Shown: positions 1 to 9,958 of the stretch, one piece after another
Numbering within the stretch: the stretch's first letter is position 1
Layout: each line of letters opens with the position of its first letter
Origin: Pseudoduganella albidiflava
Lineage (GTDB): Bacteria > Pseudomonadota > Gammaproteobacteria > Burkholderiales > Burkholderiaceae_D
NCBI RefSeq assembly: GCF_004322755.1
Contig: NZ_CP036401.1
Span: forward strand, 2,852,001 to 2,916,000
DNA: 64,000 bases
Direction of reading: 5' to 3'
Position numbers and translations under genes: made by a program
The notes under the pieces: model-generated
The model's database searches: none
The model's input: the letters and a program-made list of their open reading frames with translations, nothing else
Told to the model about the DNA's origin: nothing

Positions 1-509
1 AGCTGCTGACGACCGGCGACGAAAGAACGCCGCCCGCATCGGTGCTGGCCATCCAGTCCGGCCTGAAGGCGGTGGGCATCGAGCTGCGCCTGAAACCTGT
101 CGCCGGGGCCGACCTGCCCGCCGCCGTGCGCGCGGGCGCCTACGATGCGCTGACCGGCGGCTGGTGGTCGGCGGCGACACCGGATGTCCTGTTCCTGCTG
201 TATCACAGCAGCCAGACCGCCCGGCAGAACACCTTCGGGCAGGATACCGGCCGCATCGCCGATCCGGTACTGGACGACCTGCTGCTTCGCGCCCGCCGGT
301 CCCGCGATGCGAACGAACGCGATGCGCTGTATCGCCAGGCGCAAAAGCTGCTGACGGAACTGGTGCCGGTCGTGCCGCTGCATGAAAGCCATCACCTGGT
401 CGCCTACTCGCGGCAGCTGAAGGGCGTGCTGTTCGACACCACGCACAATACGCCGATCCTGACGGGGGCGTGGCTGGCGCCGGCGGAGGAGGTGGCAAAA
501 GAGCGTTGA
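1..509 (+). CDS. ABC transporter substrate-binding protein, family 5 (C-terminal part)
   Basis: The reading frame is open from the window edge (first full codon at base 3) to the stop at 507-509, so only the C-terminal ~168 residues are present and the true start lies outside. Periplasmic solute-binding proteins of family SBP_bac_5 deliver peptides, nickel or oligosaccharides to an ABC permease. The tail shows the family style: a segment like 'IQSGLKAVGIELRLKPV', a 'YDALTGGWW' strand, and a late 'RDALYRQAQKLL..LVPVVPLHE' helix and strand. The substrate cannot be told from the tail. The next gene is a TonB receptor beyond a repeat, so no co-transcription is implied. Confidence 0.75.
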   Translation, partial: LLTTGDERTPPASVLAIQSGLKAVGIELRLKPVAGADLPAAVRAGAYDALTGGWWSAATPDVLFLLYHSSQTARQNTFGQDTGRIADPVLDDLLLRARRSRDANERDALYRQAQKLLTELVPVVPLHESHHLVAYSRQLKGVLFDTTHNTPILTGAWLAPAEEVAKER

Positions 510-603
510 TGGCGGGAGGCGATGCCGGCTATATCGCCGACGCGAAAAACGCTGGCGTCGCCACCGTAATGCCGTTCAGTTAAAGGTCGCCGGCTCATCG
601 AAA

Positions 604-684
604 GCGCATGCATTCACCCCAACAGCGAAGGGCTGGGGTCAGACCCGCCGGGTCTGACCCCGGCATTTGCACTTGGGGTGGGGT
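604..684. repeat. Intergenic hairpin repeat family A, copy 1
   Basis: An 81-bp element containing a 12-bp perfect inverted repeat with a 3-nt loop (GGGGTCAGACCC / GGGTCTGACCCC, about 636-662). Its outer ends carry the inverted pair CACCCCAA and TTGGGGTG. The same left and right parts recur at 3385-3534, on the other side of the next gene. It lies in the 273-bp gap before the TonB receptor. Confidence 0.8.
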
Positions 685-782
685 CATCTGAACAGCATTA
701 GCGTCGTCGCCCCCTAATTTTTTTCGTGATTCCGCTGACGCTTTCCGCATCTCGCTGCACAAGGGGTATACCAACGACATTC

Positions 783-3374
783 ATGAGGTATCCCTTGCAC
801 AAGCATTCCCTGACCCTGGCCGTGCTGGCCACGCTGCCCGCCTTGTTCAATCCCGCCTGCGCCCATGCCCAGGCATACGCCGACCGCCAGGATTACCGCC
901 TGCCGGCGGCGCCGCTCGAACAGACCTTGCTGGCCATCGCCGCCGACACCGGCGTGGCGCTTGCCTATGACCCCCGCCTGCTGGGCAGCGCCCGTTCGGC
1001 CCCCGTGGTCGGCCGCTACAACGCCACCGAAGCCATCGCCCGCGCGCTCGACGGCAGCGGCTTCGAGCTGGCCTCCGGCGGCGGCGGGGCCCTGACGATC
1101 CGCCGCCGCGCCGTCCAGAAGCCGGAAGCCCCGGCCGCGCCGCAGTTCCTGAAGGTGTCGGCGCCCGCCGCACCGGCCATCGTCGCTGCGGCGGCGGCAC
1201 AGCCGGCCGCCATGGCCACCGTCACCGTCAGCGGCGCGCGCCAGGGCCGCGGCGGCGCCACCGGCGAAGATCCGCAGCGCACGCCCACCTCGTCCTACCG
1301 CATCGGCGGCGACGAACTCGACGAGCAGAATGTCACCACGCTGGAGGAGTTGCAGCAGCTGGTGCCGGGCCTGAACATCCAGAGCACCGACCCGTCCGAC
1401 ATGCAGATCACGATCCGCGGCGTCGGCGACGGCGGCGGGCAAGCCAGCGGCGACGCGAACATCGGCATGCCAAGCAGCGTGGCCGTCTACGTGGACGGTG
1501 TCTACCTGGCCCGGCCCGGCATGCTGTCGAGCCTTGGCGATATCGCCCAGGCCGAAGTGCTGAGCGGCGCCCAGGGCACCATGTTCGGCGCCAATGCCAC
1601 GGGCGGCATCGTCAACATCACGACGAAATCGCCGACCTTCGTGCCCGAGGCGGAGATCACGGTATCGGCCGGCCAGCATGGCTACCAGCGCGTGCGCGGC
1701 GTCGCGTCCGGCCCCTTGTCCGAGAACTGGGCTGGCCGGCTCAATGTCGTGCGCAGCGCTGGCGATGGCGCGGTGACCAACCTGCGCACCGGCAACCGGC
1801 TCAATGGCGGCTCGTCGAACGGCCTGCGCGGCCAGCTGCTGTATCGCGGCGGCGAGCGGTTCACGCTGCGCCTGTCCACCGACTACAGCAACGGCAACAG
1901 CGAGCCGACTTCCGTGCTGGTGGCCACGCACGCGGTCAACGGGCGCGATGGCTACCTGGCCCATTCGGCCGCGGCGGGCCACAACGTGGTGTTCGGCCCG
2001 AACGTTGACCTGGACGACGAGAACCGCATCCACGTGGTGCAGGGCGGCGTCGCGGCGCTGGCCGAGTGGCAGTTCGGCGGCGGCTGGCAGCTGCGTTCCG
2101 TCACGTCGCTGCGCTACTTCCATTCGCAGCCGACGATGGCCGATGGCCTGTCGGTGCGGGTCTATGCGAACACCGGCACGGAGGTGCGCGACAAGACGTG
2201 GTCGCAGGAACTGCGGCTCGATTCGCCCGGCGGCCGCAGCCTGGCGTATGCACTGGGCCTGACTTACCTGGGCCAGCACGCCGAGACGCTGGCGCACACG
2301 CGCTACGCCGATACCTCCGTACCGGCGCTCTGGCTGGACAGCGCGGCGTTCCGCAACCTCAACATCATCCGCCTCGGCCTGCTGCGCGACCGCATGCTGT
2401 CGCCGTTCGCGCAGGGCACGCTGCGCGTGGGCGACTCGGTCGACATCACGGCCGGCGTGCGCGCCAACGTGCAAAAGAAGGGCGGCAGCTTCGTCCGCTA
2501 TAACCGTGTGCCGTTCAATTCCGGCTACCTGGAAGAAAACCACACGCTGCCTTCGGGCACGCTGACGGCCACGTGGCGCACGGCGCCCGGCTGGAGCGCC
2601 TACGCGGCCGCGTCGTACGGCGAGAAGTCCGGCGGCCTGAACATCTCCGCCGGCGCGGCGCGCCAGGCCGGCCTGGATTCGCTGTTCATCAAGCCGGAGA
2701 AGACGAGAAGCGGCGAAATCGGCGTGAAGGCCAGCCTGGCCGGCGACCGGCTGGCCCTGAAGGGCAACCTGTTCCTCACCGAGGTGAGCGACTTCCAGAC
2801 CCAGGGCTACAACCCGGACGACGGGCAGGTGTACCTGCTCAATGCCGGCACCTTCATCTCGCGCGGCGCCGAGGCCAGCGCGCGCTGGGCGCCGGACCGC
2901 CACTGGCGCGTCGACGCGGCGGCGGTGTGGAACGATACTTACTATACGCATTACGACAACGCGCGCTGCCCGCCGGAAGTCACGCTGGCGCCGAACCCGC
3001 CGCCGTCGTGCAACCTGACCGGCTCGCGCGTGTTCAACGCGCCGAAGCTGACCGCCAACGCCAGCGTTCGCTATGGCTGGACCTCGGACAGCGGCTTGCG
3101 CTCGTTCGTCTCGGCCCGCTACGCTTACCGGAGCTGGATGTTCGGCACCGTCGATACGTCGCAATTCACCCGGGTGCCCGGCTATGGCCTGGCCTCGTTC
3201 GCCGCCGGCACCGAGGGCAAGCTGGGCGAGGGGGAATGGAGCGCGTCGGTCTGGCTGAACAATGCCTTCGACAAGACGTACTACAAGCGTCTCGTGAACG
3301 GCGAGTATGGTTCGGTGGCCGGCTGGCTGGGCGAACGCCGTACACTGGGCGTGTCGCTGGGGTACCGGTATTGA
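783..3374 (+). CDS. TonB-dependent receptor with N-terminal STN domain
   Basis: Outer-membrane active transporter of 863 residues. The ATG at 783 is preferred over an upstream frame opening at 726 because it starts a clean signal peptide (hydrophobic stretch, then AHAQ). Residues ~30-90 form an STN (secretin/TonB N-terminal) domain, 'YRLPAAPLEQTLLAIAADTG'. Next come a linker, a plug with 'TLEELQQLVPGLNIQ' and 'VYVDGVYLARPG', and a 22-strand barrel ending in an aromatic residue (GYRY). An STN domain often contacts a FecR-type anti-sigma factor, but no fecIR pair is visible here. No good Shine-Dalgarno sequence precedes the start. It sits between two copies of repeat A and upstream of a pectin-type lyase, so an oligosaccharide or iron-chelate ligand is possible; the ligand is unproven. 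Confidence 0.88.
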   Translation: MRYPLHKHSLTLAVLATLPALFNPACAHAQAYADRQDYRLPAAPLEQTLLAIAADTGVALAYDPRLLGSARSAPVVGRYNATEAIARALDGSGFELASGGGGALTIRRRAVQKPEAPAAPQFLKVSAPAAPAIVAAAAAQPAAMATVTVSGARQGRGGATGEDPQRTPTSSYRIGGDELDEQNVTTLEELQQLVPGLNIQSTDPSDMQITIRGVGDGGGQASGDANIGMPSSVAVYVDGVYLARPGMLSSLGDIAQAEVLSGAQGTMFGANATGGIVNITTKSPTFVPEAEITVSAGQHGYQRVRGVASGPLSENWAGRLNVVRSAGDGAVTNLRTGNRLNGGSSNGLRGQLLYRGGERFTLRLSTDYSNGNSEPTSVLVATHAVNGRDGYLAHSAAAGHNVVFGPNVDLDDENRIHVVQGGVAALAEWQFGGGWQLRSVTSLRYFHSQPTMADGLSVRVYANTGTEVRDKTWSQELRLDSPGGRSLAYALGLTYLGQHAETLAHTRYADTSVPALWLDSAAFRNLNIIRLGLLRDRMLSPFAQGTLRVGDSVDITAGVRANVQKKGGSFVRYNRVPFNSGYLEENHTLPSGTLTATWRTAPGWSAYAAASYGEKSGGLNISAGAARQAGLDSLFIKPEKTRSGEIGVKASLAGDRLALKGNLFLTEVSDFQTQGYNPDDGQVYLLNAGTFISRGAEASARWAPDRHWRVDAAAVWNDTYYTHYDNARCPPEVTLAPNPPPSCNLTGSRVFNAPKLTANASVRYGWTSDSGLRSFVSARYAYRSWMFGTVDTSQFTRVPGYGLASFAAGTEGKLGEGEWSASVWLNNAFDKTYYKRLVNGEYGSVAGWLGERRTLGVSLGYRY

Positions 3375-3384
3375 TACGTTGCGA

Positions 3385-3534
3385 GCGCATGCATTTACCC
3401 CAACGGCGAAGGGCTGGGGTCAGACCCGCCGGGGTGGAGCAGGGGTTTCACGAAGCATGCTTCGCGCCTGCGGAACGATGCTGGCATGCATGCCAGCATT
3501 CCTTCCTGACCCCGGCATTTGCACTTGGGGTGGG
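3385..3534. repeat. Intergenic hairpin repeat family A, copy 2, with an inserted palindrome block
   Basis: Matches copy 1 at its left part (GCGCATGCATT through GACCCGCCGGG) and right part (TGACCCCGGCATTTGCACTT onward). It is split by about 70 bp holding two perfect palindromes: CGAAGCATGCTTCG, and the 22-bp dyad whose half is ATGCTGGCATG (about 3479-3500). It lies just after the TonB receptor stop and may act as a terminator. Confidence 0.78.
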
Positions 3535-3589
3535 CTTTTCCAATGCGCCGATTCGACATTCAAGAACATTGCTGGAGAAAAGGAGACCG

Positions 3590-6500
3590 ATGGACCGCCG
3601 TAAACTGCTGAAACTCACCGCACTGCTGGCCGGGGCGCCGACCATGGCGATGTCACCGGCACGCGCCGCCGCCGATACGGCGCTCGCGCCGCCTGAAACG
3701 ACCACGCTGGGCTGGCTGGATGGCGCGCCGCCCGCCAGCTTCACCGGCGCCACCTTCGGCGTGCCGTGGCCGCAGGGCCAGGTGCCGCGCGGCAGCGGCT
3801 TCACAATGCGCGCCGCCGGCGGCGCTGCGCCACCACTGCAATCATGGCCGCTGGCCTGGTGGCCGGATGGTTCCATCAAGTGGAGTGCCCATGCGATTGG
3901 CGCGGGTGAGCCGGCGGCCAGTTACGGCTTGCAGCCCGGGCCCGCGGTGCCGGCCGAAGCCGGCATGGCGCGCCGCGAAGGCGACGGCATCGTCGTCGAT
4001 ACCGGCAAGCTGCGTGCCCGGGTGCCGGGCAAGGGTGGCCAGGTGCTGGCCGAAGTGGCGCTGGCCGGCCACACGCTGCTGCGCGGCGGCGAACTGGTGC
4101 TGCTGACCGACGGCGTGGACGATGGCGAAGATGGCGAAGATGGTGACCGGCGGCGCCGGCGCTGGCAGGGCGAGGTCGCGCAGGCGGAGATCGAGCAGGA
4201 TGGCCCGGTGCGCACGGTACTGAAACTGACCGGCACGCACCGCGCCGGCGATGGCCCCGGCCTGCTGCCGTTCACGCTGCGGCTCGAATTCCACCGCGGC
4301 AGCGAGGCGATCCGCTTGCTGCACACCTTCGTCGTCGATGTCGATCCGGCGCGGCTGGATGTGCGCGGCATCGGCCTGCGCTTCGGCACCGCGCTGGACG
4401 GCGCCCCGCACGACCGCCATGTGCGCTTCACGTCCGCGGCCGGCGGCGTGTTCGCCGAAAGCGTGCGCGGCCTGACAGGCTTGCGGCGCGACGTCGGCGA
4501 CGACAACGCCGCCCTGCAGGTGGCCGGCCTGCCGCTGCCGCCGGTGGAACAGCTGCCCAAGGCGGTGCGCGATGGCCTGCAGTACGTGCCCGCCTTCGGC
4601 GACTACCGGCTGCTGCAACCGAACGCGGACGGTTTCACCATCGCCAAGCGCACGGCGAAGGGCCATGGATGGATTCCGGCCGGCGGCGGGACGCGTGCCG
4701 GGGGCACCGCTTATCTGGGCGGCGCTAAGGGCGGCGTGGCGTTCGGCGTGCGCAATTTCTGGCAAAGCCATCCCGGCCAGATCGACATCACCGGCGCGGC
4801 CGGCGACGCCGCCGCTGTCACGCTGTGGCTGTGGGCGCCCGAGGCACCGGCCATGCAGCTGCGCTTCTTCCACGATGGCATGGGCCAGGACACGCATGCG
4901 AAACAGCGCGCCGCGCTGGACATCACGTACGAGGATTACGAGCCGGGCTTCGCTTCCCCCTACGGCATCGCGCGCACCAGCGAACTGGAACTTCAGCTGC
5001 TGCCGGCCACGCCGACGGCCGCCGGGCTGGCGGCGATCGGCCAGCGCATCGCGCAGCCGCCCCGGCTGATGGCGACGCCCGGGCGCCTGCATGCGGCCGG
5101 CGTGTTCAGCGAATACTGGGCACCAGCGGGGGCACCCGCGGGAACACCAGCAGGCCGGGGAGGCGCACGTGCGAAGGCACTGGCGAATCGGCTGCAGACT
5201 CGGCTGGCGCAGCTGTTCGACTACTACCGGGGCCAGGTCGAACAGCGCCGCTGGTACGGCTTCTGGGATTATGGCGACGTGATGCATACCTACGATGCGC
5301 GCCGCCACCAGTGGCGCTACGACGTGGGCGGCTTCGCCTGGGACAACTCGGAACTGTCCACCGACATCTGGCTGTGGCACTACTTCCTCCATTCGGGACG
5401 GGCCGACGCGTTCCGGCTGGCCGAGGCGATGACGCGCCACACGGGAGAAGTGGACGTCCACCATATCGGTCCTTTCAGTCCCCTGGGCACACGGCACGGC
5501 GTGCAGCATTGGGGCGACAGCGCCAAGCAGCTGCGCATTTCCACCGCGATCAACCGGCGCTTCATGTATTACCTGACGGCGGATGAGCGCATCGGCGACC
5601 TGCTGGTCGAACAGCAGGACGCGGTGCGCCGCCTGCGCGACATCGCGCCGGGCCGCAAGATCGGCCAGCAGCCGGCCGGCGGCGCCAACGAAGCCAGCGT
5701 GGGTTTCGGCACGGACTGGGGCGCCATCGCCGGCGCCTGGTTCACGGCCTGGGAGCGCACCGGCGACAAGGCCTGGCGCGACAAGCTGCTGGCCAGCATG
5801 CGCACCATCGCCGCGCAGCCGAAAGGCTTCTTCACCGGCAGTGCCGTGATGGACCTGGACACGGGCGCCTTCCGCATCGCCGCCTCGGACAAGATCGCCG
5901 TCTCGCACCTGTCCGCCGTGTTCGGGTTGACGGAAATCTGCGCCGAACTGCTGCGCACCCTGCCGGAGCCGGCGTTCCGCGCCGCCTGGCTGCAGTACTG
6001 CCGGCTGTACAACGCCACGCCCGAGGCGCAGAAGGCCGAGCTGGGGCAGGCGCTCGGTCCGCTGAACCTGTCGCAGGGCCATGCGCGGCTGCTGGGCTAC
6101 GCGGCGGTGCAGGCGTCCGGCATGACGGAGCGGCAGGCGCTGATACGGGAAGCCTGGCGCCTGTTCGACGCGGGCAAGGCGGGGCTGCGCGAGGCGGATT
6201 TCGCGGTGCGGCGGGTGAGCCGGCCCGCGGTGCTGGACGATATCGACGAGGCGCCACGGATCTCCACCAATGGCGCGGCGCAGTGGGGCCTGGGGGCGCT
6301 CGGCCTGCTGGCGCTCGATGCCCGGGCGGCGCCTGCGGGCACGCTGCTGGTGCGGGATGATTTCCGCACCTTCGACGCGCGGCGCTGGCGCGTGGAAGCG
6401 GAGCAGGGCGATCCGCGCGAGGTCGTCACCGTCCGCAATGGCGCGCTGGTGCTCGACACCCGCGGCGGGCTCACCGTGTGGCTCACCCAGCCGCTCGACG

Positions 6501-6994
6501 GCCACTACGAGATTGCGTATACCTGCACGGTGCTGGACGAAGGCCAGCCTGGCGACCGGGTGTCGGACATGAACATGTTCTGGCAGGCCCGCATGGCGCG
6601 GCCGCTGTCCGGCAAGCTGGCCGACTACGACAGGGTGCCGATGTTCTACGCTGGCATCGGAGGCAACCACAACGCCACCACGCGGTTCCGGCGTTACGAC
6701 GGGAGCGGCGAGCGGCGATTGCTGCAGGAATATACCGACAGTCCTTACCTGCTGAAGGGGAATCACCCTTACCGGATCCGCATCGTCGTCGATGGCGGCG
6801 GTACCCGGCTGTATGTCGACGGGGTGCAGTATTTCGCGTCGCGCCAGCGGGTTGGCGCCGGCCTGTTCGGGTTCCGCACCACGCTGTCGCGGCAGCGCAT
6901 CACCGATTTCGCCGTGTTTCGTTTGGCCGACCCCCTGTCCAAGCGAACGATCGTGCCAAAAGGGTCCCGCACGCGGGCCGCCACTTCAGGGTAA
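3590..6994 (+). CDS. Secreted YetA / exo-rhamnogalacturonan-lyase-like protein with C-terminal DUF6250-type domain
   Basis: A 1134-residue exported protein. The ATG at 3590 has a strong AGGAG five bases upstream and starts a signal with a twin-arginine-like 'DRRKLLKL' and a cut near ARAAA. The open frame runs back to 2573, but that part overlaps the receptor and is not coding. Residues ~35-120 resemble the N-terminal RIFT-barrel of PcRGLX/YetA proteins ('FGVPWPQGQV', 'WPLAWWPDGSIKWSAHA'). A central beta-sandwich and an alpha/alpha toroid follow ('FWDYGDVMHTYD', 'WDNSELSTDIWLWHYFL'). The last ~220 residues ('LLVRDDFRTFDARRWRVE', then 'YDRVPMFYAGIGGNHN') look like a jelly-roll DUF6250 module. 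Family knowledge suggests release of unsaturated sugars from rhamnogalacturonan; the exact activity is inferred. Confidence 0.75.
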   Translation: MDRRKLLKLTALLAGAPTMAMSPARAAADTALAPPETTTLGWLDGAPPASFTGATFGVPWPQGQVPRGSGFTMRAAGGAAPPLQSWPLAWWPDGSIKWSAHAIGAGEPAASYGLQPGPAVPAEAGMARREGDGIVVDTGKLRARVPGKGGQVLAEVALAGHTLLRGGELVLLTDGVDDGEDGEDGDRRRRRWQGEVAQAEIEQDGPVRTVLKLTGTHRAGDGPGLLPFTLRLEFHRGSEAIRLLHTFVVDVDPARLDVRGIGLRFGTALDGAPHDRHVRFTSAAGGVFAESVRGLTGLRRDVGDDNAALQVAGLPLPPVEQLPKAVRDGLQYVPAFGDYRLLQPNADGFTIAKRTAKGHGWIPAGGGTRAGGTAYLGGAKGGVAFGVRNFWQSHPGQIDITGAAGDAAAVTLWLWAPEAPAMQLRFFHDGMGQDTHAKQRAALDITYEDYEPGFASPYGIARTSELELQLLPATPTAAGLAAIGQRIAQPPRLMATPGRLHAAGVFSEYWAPAGAPAGTPAGRGGARAKALANRLQTRLAQLFDYYRGQVEQRRWYGFWDYGDVMHTYDARRHQWRYDVGGFAWDNSELSTDIWLWHYFLHSGRADAFRLAEAMTRHTGEVDVHHIGPFSPLGTRHGVQHWGDSAKQLRISTAINRRFMYYLTADERIGDLLVEQQDAVRRLRDIAPGRKIGQQPAGGANEASVGFGTDWGAIAGAWFTAWERTGDKAWRDKLLASMRTIAAQPKGFFTGSAVMDLDTGAFRIAASDKIAVSHLSAVFGLTEICAELLRTLPEPAFRAAWLQYCRLYNATPEAQKAELGQALGPLNLSQGHARLLGYAAVQASGMTERQALIREAWRLFDAGKAGLREADFAVRRVSRPAVLDDIDEAPRISTNGAAQWGLGALGLLALDARAAPAGTLLVRDDFRTFDARRWRVEAEQGDPREVVTVRNGALVLDTRGGLTVWLTQPLDGHYEIAYTCTVLDEGQPGDRVSDMNMFWQARMARPLSGKLADYDRVPMFYAGIGGNHNATTRFRRYDGSGERRLLQEYTDSPYLLKGNHPYRIRIVVDGGGTRLYVDGVQYFASRQRVGAGLFGFRTTLSRQRITDFAVFRLADPLSKRTIVPKGSRTRAATSG

Positions 6995-7002
6995 TATTGA
7001 CG

Positions 7003-7055
7003 GTTACGCACGTCGTGTCACTTTGATATCGGATCAGCCGATGACACGCGTAACC
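7003..7055. repeat. Nested inverted repeat upstream of maeB
   Basis: GTTACGC-acgtc-GTGTCA on the left pairs with TGACACGCGTAAC on the right. Inside this is a second stem, ATCGG / CCGAT. No T-run follows, so it could be an operator or a weak terminator for the upstream lyase gene. Confidence 0.5.
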
Positions 7056-7120
7056 AGAATTATTCACCATTGCGCCCCGCCGCCGCAGGGCGGCGCCATG
7101 GGCGGCCTGAAGGAGAAAGC

Positions 7121-9319
7121 ATGACCATCGAACGTAATGACGACAACCAGGACGTCCGCCGCGAGCAGCAACTGCGCGCGGACGCGCTGGAGTACCATCG
7201 CTTCCCCACCCGCGGCAAGATCGAAGTGGTGCCGACCAAGCCGCTGTCGAACCAGCGCGACCTGTCGCTGGCCTATTCGCCGGGCGTGGCCTACGCCTGC
7301 GAGGAAATCGCCGCCAACCCGGCTGCCGCCGCCGAATACACGTCGCGCGCCAACCTGGTGGCCGTGATCTCGAACGGTACCGCGGTGCTTGGCCTGGGCA
7401 ATATCGGCCCGCTGGCCTCGAAGCCCGTCATGGAAGGCAAGGGCTGCCTGTTCAAGCAGTTCGCCGGTGTCGACGTGTTCGACATCGAGCTGGCCGAGAA
7501 CGACCCCGACAAACTGGTGGATGCCATCGCCATGCTGGAACCGACGGTGGGCGGCATCAACCTGGAAGACATCAAGGCGCCCGAATGCTTCTACATCGAG
7601 AAGAAGCTGCGCGAGCGGATGAACATCCCCGTCTTCCACGACGACCAGCACGGCACCGCGATCATTTCCAGCGCCGCGCTGCTGAACGCGCTGAAGGTCG
7701 CCAACAAGCGCATCGGCGACATCAAGCTGGTCGCCTCCGGCGCCGGCGCCGCGGCGATCGCCTGCCTGGACATGATGGTGGGCCTGGGCGTGCGCCGCGA
7801 GAACGTCTACGTGACCGACTCGCGCGGCGTGATCTGGCAGGGCCGCGAAGCCAATATGGAAGCCAATAAGGCGCGCTATGCGCAGGCCACCGATGCGCGC
7901 ACGCTGGCCGACATCGTGCGCGGCGCCGACGTGTTCCTGGGCTGCTCGACGGCCGGCGTGCTGACCGGCGAGATGGTCAAGACGATGGCCGAGCGCCCCG
8001 TCATCCTGGCGCTGGCCAATCCGGAACCGGAAATCCGCCCCGAGGTGGCGCTGGCCGCGCGGCCGGACTGCATCATCGCCACCGGCCGTTCGGATTACCC
8101 GAACCAGGTCAACAACGTGCTGTGCTTCCCGTACATCTTCCGCGGCGCGCTCGATTGCGGCGCCACCCGGATCACCGAGGAAATGAAGCAGGCGTGCGTG
8201 GTGGCGATCGCCGCGCTGGCCGAGGCCGAAGTATCGGAAACGGTGGCCGCCGCCTATGCCGGCCAGACGCTGGCCTTCGGCCCCGACTACATCATCCCGA
8301 AACCGTTCGACCAGCGCCTGATCTCCGCGATCGCGCCGGCGGTGGCCAAAGCGGCCGCGGAATCCGGCGTGGCCACCACGCCGATCGCCGACCTGGCCGC
8401 CTACCGCGCGCAGCTGGAACAGCAGGTCTACCACACCGGCCTGGTGATGAAGCCGCTGTTCACGGCCGCCAAGGCCGCGCAGAAGCGCGTGGTGTACGCC
8501 GAGGGTGACGAGGAGCGCGTGCTGCGCGCCGTGCAGACCGTGGTCGACGAAGGCCTGGCCAAGCCGGTGCTGGTGGGCGAGGGCGCCAAGGTGGAAGCGG
8601 CCATCGCCGCCGCCGGCCTGCGCCTGAAGCGCGGCACCGACTACACGCTGGCCGAACCGGGCGGCGCGGAGTCGACCGACCATGCGCTGGCGCTGCTGAA
8701 GTCCGGCGAAGCCGATGCCGTGATCTGCGGCCTGCGCGGCAGCATCGACACCCACCTGGAGCAGGTGCGCAACACCATCGGCCTGGCGCCGGGCGCCGAA
8801 GTGATGGCGACGATGAATGCGCTGGTGCTGGAAAAGCACACGCTGTTCGTCACCGACACGCACGTCAACGACGACCCGACCGCGCAGGAACTGGCCGCGA
8901 TCGCGCGCCTGGCCGCCGAGCAGGTGCGCCATTTCGGCCTGGAGCCGAAGGTCGCGCTGCTGTCGCACTCCACCGCCGGTTCTTCCGAGCGCCCGTCGGC
9001 CCGCAAGATGCGCGACGCCCGCGCGCTGCTGGCCCACGCGTCCCCGGACCTGCCGGTGATCGGCGAAGTGCAGGGCGACGTCGCGCTGGCCGGCGGCGTG
9101 ATCCCCGGCTTCACCGGTGAAGCCAACGTGCTGGTGATGCCTTCGCTGGACGCCGCCAACATCGCCTTCAACCTGCTGAAGGTCACGGGCGGCAAGGGCG
9201 TCACCGTCGGTCCCGTGCTGCTGGGTGCCGCACAACCCGTGCACGTGCTGGGCCCGGGCGCCACGGTGCGGCGCATCGTCAACATGACGGCGGTCGCTGT
9301 CGCCGGTGCCGTGCGTTGA
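7121..9319 (+). CDS. maeB: NADP-dependent malic enzyme with phosphotransacetylase-like domain
   Basis: Oxidative decarboxylation of malate to pyruvate with NADPH formation; cytosolic. It has 732 residues, close to the ~760 usual for the MaeB type. The ATG at 7121 follows a good AAGGAG. The N-terminal malic domain contains 'SLAYSPGVA' and '[10 protein letters not shown]'. The NAD(P)-binding part has '[16 protein letters not shown]' and 'ALANPEPEI'. From about residue 430 comes a phosphate acetyl/butyryl-transferase-like domain ('[14 protein letters not shown]', '[10 protein letters not shown]'), which in this family is regulatory rather than catalytic. It stands alone and ends in a strong terminator. 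Confidence 0.95.
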   Translation: MTIERNDDNQDVRREQQLRADALEYHRFPTRGKIEVVPTKPLSNQRDLSLAYSPGVAYACEEIAANPAAAAEYTSRANLVAVISNGTAVLGLGNIGPLASKPVMEGKGCLFKQFAGVDVFDIELAENDPDKLVDAIAMLEPTVGGINLEDIKAPECFYIEKKLRERMNIPVFHDDQHGTAIISSAALLNALKVANKRIGDIKLVASGAGAAAIACLDMMVGLGVRRENVYVTDSRGVIWQGREANMEANKARYAQATDARTLADIVRGADVFLGCSTAGVLTGEMVKTMAERPVILALANPEPEIRPEVALAARPDCIIATGRSDYPNQVNNVLCFPYIFRGALDCGATRITEEMKQACVVAIAALAEAEVSETVAAAYAGQTLAFGPDYIIPKPFDQRLISAIAPAVAKAAAESGVATTPIADLAAYRAQLEQQVYHTGLVMKPLFTAAKAAQKRVVYAEGDEERVLRAVQTVVDEGLAKPVLVGEGAKVEAAIAAAGLRLKRGTDYTLAEPGGAESTDHALALLKSGEADAVICGLRGSIDTHLEQVRNTIGLAPGAEVMATMNALVLEKHTLFVTDTHVNDDPTAQELAAIARLAAEQVRHFGLEPKVALLSHSTAGSSERPSARKMRDARALLAHASPDLPVIGEVQGDVALAGGVIPGFTGEANVLVMPSLDAANIAFNLLKVTGGKGVTVGPVLLGAAQPVHVLGPGATVRRIVNMTAVAVAGAVR

Positions 9320-9340
9320 TCGGCTTTGCCGGGTAAATGA

Positions 9341-9371
9341 AAGGGCCGCCGGCATGCCGGCGGCCCTTTTT
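9341..9371 (+). terminator. Rho-independent terminator of maeB
   Basis: Perfect stem GGGCCGCCGGC / GCCGGCGGCCC with a 2-nt loop, followed by TTTTT. It lies 22 bp after the maeB stop. Confidence 0.9.
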
Positions 9372-9544
9372 GCATGCGGGCGCAAGCTGCGACCCGGCGA
9401 ACCGATGGGGCGTGGCGATGGCGATCGGCGGGCTTGCCAGCCTGCGGCTGTGCAGTGTGCCTATCCCGGAACCGCTGGCACGCAGGCTCGCGAACCGTTC
9501 ATCCGCCGCGCCATGCGGCCGTGGTGCCCGGCTTCGTCACGGCA

Positions 9545-9958
9545 TCACGCCTTGAAAGTGTTCAGCAACGTTACCGCTGGCGAAACGCCGTAGATCTTGC
9601 GGCCCGTCTTCGCCGCCTCGATGATGTCGATGAGTTCCTGGTACTTGTCGGCCTGCCGCTCCTCCAGGTTGGTCATGTTCATGGTCCAGCGCACGAAGGT
9701 GCGGAAGGCTGCGGGCTCGTTATACAGGAGGCGCAGGTCGTGGTGGCGGGGATCCTTGCCGATCTTGTCATACAGCGATGCCAGGGTGGCGGCGGAGCCT
9801 TCCAGTACCTGCATGAACCAGCCGCCGTTGTAGAACAGGCTTCCGGTGACATCGATCCGTGCGTTATTGGCTTTCGCCTGCGCCCAGAGAGCGGCCAGTT
9901 CGTCCTTGCCCGGTTTGCCGGTGGATTGACTCAGGTATACGAGTTGATGGAGTGACAT
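9545..9958 (-). CDS. BLUF-domain blue-light sensor protein
   Basis: A 137-residue stand-alone BLUF (blue-light sensing using FAD) protein. The hallmarks are in order: 'LVYLSQ' with the light-active Tyr near residue 8, 'NNARIDVTGSLFY' with the flavin-contacting Asn, 'GWFMQVLEG' with the key Gln, 'DPRHHDLRLLY', and a C-terminal 'VRWTMNM' strand. Such short proteins signal by protein-protein contact, since no output domain is fused. It is transcribed toward maeB and diverges from the small secreted protein at 10206. The Shine-Dalgarno sequence is poor. The partner is not evident in this window. Confidence 0.88.
   Translation of the reverse strand: MSLHQLVYLSQSTGKPGKDELAALWAQAKANNARIDVTGSLFYNGGWFMQVLEGSAATLASLYDKIGKDPRHHDLRLLYNEPAAFRTFVRWTMNMTNLEERQADKYQELIDIIEAAKTGRKIYGVSPAVTLLNTFKA

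Noticed and set aside
2573..3589. Upstream extension of the lyase-like reading frame through the TonB receptor
   Set aside because: The extension is out of frame with a clear receptor barrel. A signal peptide and strong ribosome site at 3590 mark the true start.
3842..6766. A 974-codon minus-strand open frame
   Set aside because: Antisense to the lyase-like gene, with an Arg/Ala/Gln-rich nonsense composition.
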